Assembly (NCBI GenBank): GCA_012719125.1
Contig: JAAYAY010000068.1
Coordinates: 58,335 to 122,334 of the forward strand
Direction of reading: 5' to 3'
Length of the DNA: 64,000 nt
From: Planctomycetaceae bacterium
GTDB lineage: Bacteria > Planctomycetota > Planctomycetia > Pirellulales > Thermoguttaceae
The first letter of the stretch is position 1; the number at the start of each line of letters is the position of its first letter. The notes under the pieces are model-generated. The model was given only the letters and a program-made list of their open reading frames with translations. It searched no databases and was not told the DNA's origin. The position numbers and the translations under genes were made by a program. Of this stretch, positions 53,669 through 59,816 are shown one piece after another.

Positions 53669-55636
53669 CTACATTTTCTCGACCACGTTGATGCCCAAGA
53701 GTTCCAGACCTTTCCGGATCGTTCGGGCGGTGAGGTCGCAGAGGACCAGGCGGCTCTGCCGAAGCTCGGAAGTCTCGGCCTTGAGCACCGGGCAGTTCTC
53801 GAAGAAGGTCGAGTAGCAGTTGGCCAGATCGAAGAGATAACTCGTCAGTAGATTCGGACGATAGTCCTTCAGGCAAAAGTCGATCGCTTCGCCGAAGCGC
53901 AAGAGTTCCAACGCCAAAGCGCGTTCGGCCGGCGTGTCGAGATAGACCCGCGGCCTGGACGCTCGCAGGGCTTCCACGTCGACCTCGCCCTTGGCGAAGA
54001 TGCTCCGCACCCGGGCGTAGGCGTATTGCATGTAGGTCGCCGTGTTGCCGTTCATGGCCAGCATCTTGTCGTAGCTGAACACGTAGTCGCTCTCGCGGTT
54101 CTGCGACAAGTCGGCGTACTTCAAGGCCGCGATGCCGACTGTCTCGGCAATCCGGGCTCGCTGCTCGGGTGAGAGTTCGGGACCGCCCGGCTTGGCCTCG
54201 TCGTTTTCTTCGACGACCTTGGCCGCCCGGGCGACCGCCTCATCGAGCAGGCTTTCCAGTCCCACGGCATCCCCGGCCCGGGTCTTGAAGGGCTTGCCGT
54301 CGGTTCCGAGCACGGTACCAAAGCTGATATGCTTCAGTTCGGTATCTGCCATGCCCATGAGCCGGGCTGCGGTGAACAGGTGCTCGAAGTGCATGCTCTG
54401 GCGGAAGTCGACCACGTAGAGCACGGCGTCGGGAGCCCACTCCTGCATGCGGTAGCGGAGCGTGGCCAGGTCGGTTGTGGCATAGAGAAATGCGCCGTCT
54501 TTCTTGCGGATCAGCATGGGCACCTCGTGCCCTTCGAAGAACACGCAGATCGCCCCGTCGCTCTCCCGGGCGACGCCCTGCTCGACCAGTTCGTCGACAA
54601 TGGCAGCCAGCCGGTCGTGGTAGAAGCTTTCGCCCAGGGTGTGATCGAAGGATACACCAAGCCGCCGGTACGTCTCTTCCAGCACATCGAGGCAAGGCGG
54701 CAGGAACTCCCGCCAGAGACGAAGGTTTTCCCCGTCATTGGCGTGGAGTTTGGCCGTCTCCTGAAGGACGGACTGGCTGATGTTCGGGTGCTCGGCGGCC
54801 AGCTTCGACAAGACGGGGCTCTCGTTGATCTCGGCAATCTTGCCCCTCAGCGCCGCCAGTTCTTCCTGGCCCTCTTCCACGTCCTTGCGAAGCTTACTGA
54901 CCAGCTTCTTCGCTTTCTTGTCGAGTTTCTGGCCTTCCGTCGTGGAGACGGCCTCCTCCAGCCGTTCTTCGGCCTCGGTGAGCTTGCGGGCCATCGACTC
55001 GAGCTTCGCCTTGCCGTCGTGATAGTCCATCAACTGGCGGACGAGCCGGTAGAGCCGGGCCAACTCGCGGACGGAGTCTGACCGGTAGGCCTCGGTGTCG
55101 CAGAAGTGGCGATAGCCGTAGATGATCATGCCGAACTGGGTGCCCCAGTCACCGATGTGGTTGTCGGTGATCACCTTGTGGCCGGCAAACCGCAAGGTTC
55201 GCGACAGGGCGTCGCCGATCGACGTCGAGCGGATGTGTCCCACGTGCATCGGCTTGGCCACGTTGGGGGCCGAAAAGTCGACCACGTAGGTCCTGGGCTC
55301 GGCGGCCGCGGGCACGCCCAGCCGCTCATCGGCAAAGGCTGAAGTCAACTGATCGACGATCCAATCGTTGCGGATCCGCAGGTTGATGAACCCCGGCCCG
55401 GCCACCTCGGGCGCCTCGCAGAAACCGTCCACGTTGAGGTTGGCAACGACCTCGCAGGCCACGTCCCGGGGCGGTTTGCCGAGTTGCTTGCCCAGCGGCA
55501 TGGCGAAATTGGCCTGGTAGTCGCCGAATTTCGGGTCCTGACTGCGGCGGATCATGCCCAAGAGCGGCTCGGGATCGACCTCGAGGGCGGCGAGGGCGGA
55601 TCGGAAACGGTTTTCGAGTTCGGGAAGGATGCTCAC
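53669..55636 (-). CDS. argS: Arginyl-tRNA synthetase
   Basis: A 655-residue class I synthetase that charges tRNA-Arg. The N-terminal tRNA-binding domain (SILPELENRFRSALAAL) leads into the catalytic core with the HIGH signature in FSAPNVAKPMHVGHIRSTSIGDALSR, and a C-terminal DALR anticodon-binding domain (YAYARVRSIFAKGEVD, LTSYLFDLANCYSTFFENCPVL). An internal coiled insertion of ~80 residues (LESMARKLTEAEERLEE...) is notable. The GTG at 55636 starts at the family's usual N-terminus; the frame stays open 75 codons further through palindromic repeats, an unlikely extension. Confidence 0.95.
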   Translation of the reverse strand: MSILPELENRFRSALAALEVDPEPLLGMIRRSQDPKFGDYQANFAMPLGKQLGKPPRDVACEVVANLNVDGFCEAPEVAGPGFINLRIRNDWIVDQLTSAFADERLGVPAAAEPRTYVVDFSAPNVAKPMHVGHIRSTSIGDALSRTLRFAGHKVITDNHIGDWGTQFGMIIYGYRHFCDTEAYRSDSVRELARLYRLVRQLMDYHDGKAKLESMARKLTEAEERLEEAVSTTEGQKLDKKAKKLVSKLRKDVEEGQEELAALRGKIAEINESPVLSKLAAEHPNISQSVLQETAKLHANDGENLRLWREFLPPCLDVLEETYRRLGVSFDHTLGESFYHDRLAAIVDELVEQGVARESDGAICVFFEGHEVPMLIRKKDGAFLYATTDLATLRYRMQEWAPDAVLYVVDFRQSMHFEHLFTAARLMGMADTELKHISFGTVLGTDGKPFKTRAGDAVGLESLLDEAVARAAKVVEENDEAKPGGPELSPEQRARIAETVGIAALKYADLSQNRESDYVFSYDKMLAMNGNTATYMQYAYARVRSIFAKGEVDVEALRASRPRVYLDTPAERALALELLRFGEAIDFCLKDYRPNLLTSYLFDLANCYSTFFENCPVLKAETSELRQSRLVLCDLTARTIRKGLELLGINVVEKM

Positions 55637-55660
55637 GGCAAGTTGGGTAATTGGCTGGGG

Positions 55661-55757
55661 TAGGGTGCATCTTGACGCACCAAGTAACCACGCATTTGAC
55701 TGGTGCGTCAAGACGCACCCCACAACCGACTGGTGCGTCAAGACGCACCCTACAACC
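55661..55757. repeat. GGTGCGTCAAGACGCACC hairpin cluster upstream of argS
   Basis: Two tandem 30-bp units (55698-55727 and 55728-55757), each with an 8-bp stem GGTGCGTC/GACGCACC, follow an inverted degenerate copy at 55661-55681; another fragment lies at ~55811-55825. Because units are 30 bases, the argS frame stays open through them, so an N-terminally extended ArgS is possible. Confidence 0.85.
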
Positions 55758-55839
55758 GACAGGAGGGCAAGTGAAGGAATGGATCTCCTGTTTGTAACAC
55801 AGGTTGTGAATGCGTCAAGATGCACGCGACGGTTTCGGC

Positions 55840-55882
55840 TTGACGACGCCTCCTTACTCACATACGCTTACAGTAAGGAGGC
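55840..55882 (+). promoter_or_regulatory. Toxin-antitoxin promoter with 10-bp dyad over the ribosome site
   Basis: TTGACG (55840-55845) and a weak TACGCT (55863-55868) are spaced by 17 bases. The dyad GCCTCCTTAC (55848-55857) / GTAAGGAGGC (55873-55882) covers the spacer and the AAGGAGG ribosome-binding site of the antitoxin. It may be the autoregulatory operator and, in RNA, a hairpin masking the ribosome site. Confidence 0.6.
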
Positions 55883-55888
55883 CGTGCC

Positions 55889-56152
55889 ATGTCCATTATC
55901 AGGATCACAAGCAAGCGGCAAGCGACCCTGCCCAAGGCGCTGTGTGATGAAATGGGGGTCGAGCCGGGTGACTCGCTGAGCGTCGAACGCACACGGGTGG
56001 ACGATCAAGACACGTGGATCATCCGGCCGGTTGAGTCGGCTCGAAAACCGGGATGGCTCGGCTCGCTCAAGTGCTACGCCGCCGGCAAACGCCACGACAT
56101 GGATTCGATTCGTCGAAGCATCGAGGAGGGCCGGAGCAGTGCCTCGAAATAG
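55889..56152 (+). CDS. AbrB/MazE-like antitoxin
   Basis: An 87-residue protein with the swapped-hairpin AbrB fold (MSIIRITSKRQATLPKALCDEMGVEPGDSLSVER) and a flexible C-terminus (SIRRSIEEGRSSASK) that would bind the toxin. AAGGAGG lies eight bases before the ATG. The toxin gene overlaps it by 14 bases. Confidence 0.88.
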   Translation: MSIIRITSKRQATLPKALCDEMGVEPGDSLSVERTRVDDQDTWIIRPVESARKPGWLGSLKCYAAGKRHDMDSIRRSIEEGRSSASK

Positions 56153-56552
56153 GCGGTTCGGGCTCGATACTTCGGTGGTCCTGCGTCTGCTTACGGGGGA
56201 GCCGGAACCCCAGGCCGAGCGTGCGGCGCAGTTCCTTGTCGAAGCTCTGGACTCCGGCGACTGGCTCATCGTGTCGGACTTGGTGATTTGCGAGGCCTAC
56301 TTCGCGTTGCACACCCACTACGAGGTTCCGAAGCGGGAGGCAATCGACATTCTGGCCCAGATGCTCACGGAGGGGCCGGTTCAGGCGGTCGACGGATCGC
56401 CCGTTCTCAACGTTCTCAAGGCATCTGCCAAAGGCTCCCAGAAACCCGGGTTCGTGGATCGGCTGATTCAGGCCCAGTATGAAGCTCTCAAGGCGGAGAC
56501 GGTCAGCTTCGAGAAGGCGTCGCGGCGATTGCCGCGGACTCAGGTTCTGTGA
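56139..56552 (+). CDS. PIN domain toxin (VapC-like)
   Basis: A 137-residue protein from GTG 56139. The PIN landmarks are FGLDTSVVLRLLTGEPEPQ, SDLVICEAYFALHTHY and a C-terminal GFVDRLIQAQYEA with the later acidic residue, although the last conserved Asp motif is less clear than in the first VapC. It is coupled to the AbrB-like antitoxin; GAGGAGGG inside the antitoxin gene may serve as its ribosome site. Confidence 0.85.
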   Translation: MPRNRRFGLDTSVVLRLLTGEPEPQAERAAQFLVEALDSGDWLIVSDLVICEAYFALHTHYEVPKREAIDILAQMLTEGPVQAVDGSPVLNVLKASAKGSQKPGFVDRLIQAQYEALKAETVSFEKASRRLPRTQVL

Positions 56553-56733
56553 GTCATCTTGTGCGACTCGTACGGATTCTCGTCCATGGCTCCAGACGTC
56601 TCGCGTTCCATCTGTTGCCGGATGTATCCAAACACGGTGGGCCGCGTTCCCGTGATTGCCGGTCATCGTCAAACGGAATAGCAGACCACTTCTGCCCAAC
56701 AGCGATCTTCGCGATGGTCCACTTGGCGCCACC

Positions 56734-57180
56734 CTACAATGCTTCGGGCGTCTTGACGCTGGCCGGCTCGAAGGGGACTCGCTTCGCCTTGCCCCAGAGG
56801 TTCTCCAGGTCGTAGTACTGGCGGGTCTCGGGCTCGAACAGGTGGATGACCACGTCGCCATAGTCGAGCAGGATCCAGCGGCTTTCGTTGTAGCCCTCGA
56901 TGCCGAGGCGGTGGTCGCCCAGACCCTCCTCGAGGGCGTGGTCGATTTCCTCGCTGATGGCGTGGAGTTGCCGGCGACTGGTGCCCGAGCAGATGACGAA
57001 GTAGTCGAAGAAGGTCGTCATGTCCCGCATGTCAAGAATGACGATATCGCGGCCGCGGTTGTCGTCGGCCGTCTGGGCAGCGATCAAGGCACGCTTCAGG
57101 GCTGGATTACTCTGATCGTCGAGAACGGCCGCTGCGCCGGCAGAAGTGTTCGTCACGATGGTCCTCTGGTTGGGGGACAT
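56734..57180 (-). CDS. rsfS: Ribosomal silencing factor RsfS
   Basis: A 148-residue protein containing the RsfS (Iojap/YbeB) core: DIVILDMRDMTTFFDYFVICSGTSRRQLHAISEEI and RLGIEGYNESRWILLDYGDVVIHLFEPETRQYYDLENLWG. It binds ribosomal protein L14 and blocks subunit joining in starvation. ATG 57180 is used; the tail after LENLWG is family-typical with a short extension. Confidence 0.95.
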   Translation of the reverse strand: MSPNQRTIVTNTSAGAAAVLDDQSNPALKRALIAAQTADDNRGRDIVILDMRDMTTFFDYFVICSGTSRRQLHAISEEIDHALEEGLGDHRLGIEGYNESRWILLDYGDVVIHLFEPETRQYYDLENLWGKAKRVPFEPASVKTPEAL

Positions 57181-57249
57181 GGTCAAGAATTCCGCTACTT
57201 CCCATTGTAAACCGAGCCCCGGAGCCCGCCTAGGTGGCAGTATTCCCTC

Positions 57250-57298
57250 GTAGGACAGGATTGCATCCTGTCCAGGACAGGTTACAAACCTGTCCTAC
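57250..57298. repeat. 49-bp double hairpin, intergenic copy of the imuB element
   Basis: Two 9-bp hairpins in a row (GGACAGGAT-tgc-ATCCTGTCC and GGACAGGTT-aca-AACCTGTCC) framed by GTA/TAC. Its reverse complement is identical to the 48-bp imuB copy except for one missing base. It stands between rsfS and bcp. Confidence 0.9.
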
Positions 57299-57475
57299 GC
57301 CCTGCGCCGGGCTCCACACCGAGGGGACACGCCCTACCACGCGGGGGTTCGCGACGGAAACGGCCATCCTGTCTTGCCTCACGGCCACAGTCTCTACAAT
57401 TCCAGGACGATGGTATGACGTATCGAGAATTCAGGAGCCGTGCGGCGCCCGGCACCTACAGTGAGGAGATAACCG

Positions 57476-57955
57476 ATGGCTGATTGGATTGAGACCGGCA
57501 AGAAGGCCCCCGATTTCACCCTGCCCGCCGACGACGGCAAGAAGATCAAGCTCAGCAGCCTCCGGGGCAAGCCGGTGGTGCTCTATTTCTACCCCCGCGA
57601 CGACACGCCGGGCTGCACGACCGAGGCCTGTGCCTTCCGCGATCTGAAGGCCGAAATGGCCAGGCTCGGGGCGACCGTGCTGGGCGTCAGCACCGACACC
57701 GTCGAAAGCCACGTCAAGTTCCGCGACAAGTTCCAACTCAACTTCCCCCTGTTGGCCGACACCGAGCACAAGGTGGCCGAGAAGTATGGCGCCTGGCGAG
57801 AGAAGACGCGTTTCGGCAAGACGTCGATGGGCGTCCAGCGGTCGACGTTCATCATCGACGCCGAGGGCGTCGTGCGGAAGATGTGGAAGAGCGTCAAGGT
57901 CGAGGGGCACGACGAGCAGGTCCTCAAGGCGTTGGGAGAGATCAATGACGAATGA
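57476..57955 (+). CDS. bcp: Thioredoxin-dependent thiol peroxidase (Bcp/PrxQ)
   Basis: A 159-residue peroxiredoxin that reduces hydroperoxides in the cytosol. The peroxidatic site FYPRDDTPGCTTEACAFRD has Cys49 and, five residues on, the resolving Cys54, the atypical two-cysteine Bcp layout. GAGGAG lies seven bases before the ATG. TACAAT at 57395-57400 may be its -10. The last codons (NDE) and stop are part of a GAATGACGAA-type string shared with the 59180 region. Confidence 0.95.
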   Translation: MADWIETGKKAPDFTLPADDGKKIKLSSLRGKPVVLYFYPRDDTPGCTTEACAFRDLKAEMARLGATVLGVSTDTVESHVKFRDKFQLNFPLLADTEHKVAEKYGAWREKTRFGKTSMGVQRSTFIIDAEGVVRKMWKSVKVEGHDEQVLKALGEINDE

Positions 57956-57971
57956 CGAAGGAATGAACAGG

Positions 57972-58010
57972 CCCGAAGTACCAATGGGCCTTCGGGTTTT
58001 GGGCTTTTTT
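57972..58010 (+). terminator. Intrinsic terminator after bcp
   Basis: CCCGAAG (57972-57978) pairs with CTTCGGG (57990-57996), followed by TTTT, a GGGC interruption and TTTTTT (58005-58010). It lies 17 bases after the bcp stop. The stem sequence is shared with the hairpin at 59215-59244. Confidence 0.7.
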
Positions 58011-58050
58011 CGTCATTTGGCTTTCTTAATTCGCCGTTTCCCTGTCCGCG

Positions 58051-58079
58051 TTGACTTTCCCACCGCCGGGGCCGATACT
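58051..58079 (+). promoter_or_regulatory. Sigma70-like promoter for the 58149 gene
   Basis: TTGACT (58051-58056), a 17-base spacer and GATACT (58074-58079). The predicted start near 58086 leaves a 63-base leader that contains GGAGGTAG before the ATG. Confidence 0.6.
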
Positions 58080-58148
58080 GAAACCGGCGGTGCCCCTCGC
58101 GGGCAGTCAACTCGAGAATCTTAATGAGGGATACCGGAGGTAGTTCCT

Positions 58149-59165
58149 ATGGCTCGTAAGACCGATCGTCGTTGTTTCCTGGCTCGGGGCATTGCCGGTG
58201 CGGCCGGTGTCGCAGCGTTTGCCAGCATCGAGGAAGATACCTTTCGTGCGGCAGCCGCCGACGGCACGGCGGGCAGCAAGCCGAAGCCGGATATCAATCC
58301 GGCCGACATGCCGAAGGGCAAGATCGGCGCCGTTTCCATGAGCCGCTTGCTCATCGGCGGCAACCTGATCGGCGGCTGGGCCCACAGCCGCGACCTGATG
58401 TATGCCTCCCAACTCTTCAAAGAGTACAACACCGAGGCCAAGATCTTCGAAACGCTCGAACTCTGCCAGGCCTGCGGCATCGACACGATCCAGATGGACC
58501 CTCGGTGCTGGGATCCGATCGTGAACTACAACAAGAGTCACAGCACGCCCATGCAGACGATGACCTGCATCCCGTTCATGGAAGACAAGACGGCCATGAA
58601 CGAGACGATCAAGCGCGAAGTGGACAAGGGCGCCACCCTGATCTACTCGCACGGCGGCGTGACCGACTCGCACATGATGAAGGGGGGCAGCATGGACGTG
58701 ATCGCCCAGATGGTCGACCTGATCAAGGCCCAGGGCGTGCCGGCCGGCGTGGGCGGCCACTCGCTCAACATGCCCATCGAGTGCGAGAAGCACAACGTGG
58801 GCAACGACTTCTACGTCAAGACTTTCCACATCGATCGCTACTGGTCGGCCACTCCGCAAGAAAGCCGGAAAGAGTACGACTGGATGAAGCCCGAGAGCGA
58901 GCACAGTGCCAACCACGACAGCATGTGGTGCAACAATCCGGAAGAAACGGCCGCCTTCATGGAAACCGTGGAGAAGCCCTGGGTCGCCTTCAAGGTCATG
59001 GCGGCCGGTGCGATCAACCCCCTGATCGCATTCCCCTATGCGTTCAAGAACGGAGCCGACTTCGTCATCGCCGGCATGTTCGACTTCCAGGTCGAAACCG
59101 ATGCGAAGATCGCCATCAAGGCCCTGCCCAAGATGGAGGAACGCAAGCGGCCCTGGCGGGCGTGA
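58149..59165 (+). CDS. Tat-exported TIM-barrel-like planctomycete protein
   Basis: A 338-residue protein with a twin-arginine signal (TDRRCFLARGIAGAAGVAAFA). The mature part shows a phospho-free TIM-barrel-like alternation: MSRLLIGGNLIGGWAHSRDL, ETLELCQACGIDTIQMDP, ATLIYSHGGVTDSHM, GVPAGVGGHSLNMPIECEKH, WVAFKVMAAGAINP. Several His/Asp residues could bind metal. It resembles aldo/keto-reductase- or isomerase-like exported proteins common in planctomycetes. The substrate is unknown. Strong promoter and GGAGGTAG ribosome site; very regular high-GC codon use suggests good expression. Confidence 0.82.
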   Translation: MARKTDRRCFLARGIAGAAGVAAFASIEEDTFRAAAADGTAGSKPKPDINPADMPKGKIGAVSMSRLLIGGNLIGGWAHSRDLMYASQLFKEYNTEAKIFETLELCQACGIDTIQMDPRCWDPIVNYNKSHSTPMQTMTCIPFMEDKTAMNETIKREVDKGATLIYSHGGVTDSHMMKGGSMDVIAQMVDLIKAQGVPAGVGGHSLNMPIECEKHNVGNDFYVKTFHIDRYWSATPQESRKEYDWMKPESEHSANHDSMWCNNPEETAAFMETVEKPWVAFKVMAAGAINPLIAFPYAFKNGADFVIAGMFDFQVETDAKIAIKALPKMEERKRPWRA

Positions 59166-59214
59166 CGTCGTCGGAATGGCGAATGACGAAAGTCAAATGA
59201 GGAACGAATGAAGA

Positions 59215-59244
59215 AGCCCGAAGTGCGAAGTCGTACTTCGGGCT
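59215..59244. terminator. AGCCCGAAGT hairpin between the Tat gene and the RelBE module
   Basis: Perfect 10-bp arms AGCCCGAAGT (59215-59224) and ACTTCGGGCT (59235-59244), loop of 10, flanked by partly paired GAATG/CATTC. It has no T-run, so either a weak terminator of the upstream gene or a dispersed hairpin of the same family as 57972-57996. Confidence 0.5.
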
Positions 59245-59282
59245 CATTCGAACGAATGATTGCGACTCGTTTGGAGCAGCCT

Positions 59283-59510
59283 ATGCACCCCGCAATGGAT
59301 CAACTCTCGCGTCTTCCTGCAACGGAACGGCTGGAACTCGTTCAAGAACTATGGGACAGCATCCGTGAGTCTCGGGAAGAGCTTCCCGTTCAGCAATGGC
59401 ATCGTGAAGTCGTGAAGGCACGTCTGGGCGATTTCGATGGCGACGGGGAAGAACAAGGAATCTCGCGCGAGCAAGTGTGGCAGCAGGTGGACCAGAGACG
59501 TGGCTCATGA
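59283..59510 (+). CDS. Addiction-module antitoxin (RelB/TIGR02574-like)
   Basis: A 75-residue protein: MDQLSRLPATERLELVQELWDSIRES is the typical helical start of TIGR02574 antitoxins, followed by EELPVQQWHREVVKARLGDFDGDGEE, with an acidic stretch, and ISREQVWQQVDQRRG. GGAG precedes ATG 59283; ATG 59295 is also possible. It overlaps the toxin gene by 11 bases. Confidence 0.9.
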   Translation: MHPAMDQLSRLPATERLELVQELWDSIRESREELPVQQWHREVVKARLGDFDGDGEEQGISREQVWQQVDQRRGS

Positions 59511-59796
59511 ACTGAGGTTCCACCGGTCTATACCGGATGACCTTGTCGAAGCGATTGACTACTACGAGCAGATATCACCGACGCTCGCCGATGCTTTTCG
59601 TGCAAATGTTGATCGGCGACTTGATGATATCGTGGAGACCCCCGAGTTGTTCCCGTTCGACCTGCAGCCGGTGCGATTCGCGAAGATCGAGAAGTTTCCG
59701 TACTTGATCTTCTTCACCGTGAAACCCGGGTTCATCGCAATTCTCGCGATTGTTCACGGAGCGTCGGATCCCGAGAAATGGAGGAGCCGAATTTGA
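59500..59796 (+). CDS. RelE/ParE-type toxin
   Basis: A 98-residue protein from GTG 59500: HELRFHRSIPDDLVEAIDYYEQISPTLADAFRANVDRRLDDI, then LFPFDLQPVRFAKIEKFPYLIFFTVKPGFIAILAIVHGASDPEKW. This is the compact ParE/RelE fold, and the VHGASDP end matches ParE-like toxins (gyrase inhibitors or mRNA interferases). Confidence 0.92.
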   Translation: MAHELRFHRSIPDDLVEAIDYYEQISPTLADAFRANVDRRLDDIVETPELFPFDLQPVRFAKIEKFPYLIFFTVKPGFIAILAIVHGASDPEKWRSRI

Positions 59797-59816
59797 TGCG
59801 TTGAATGGGCGCATCC

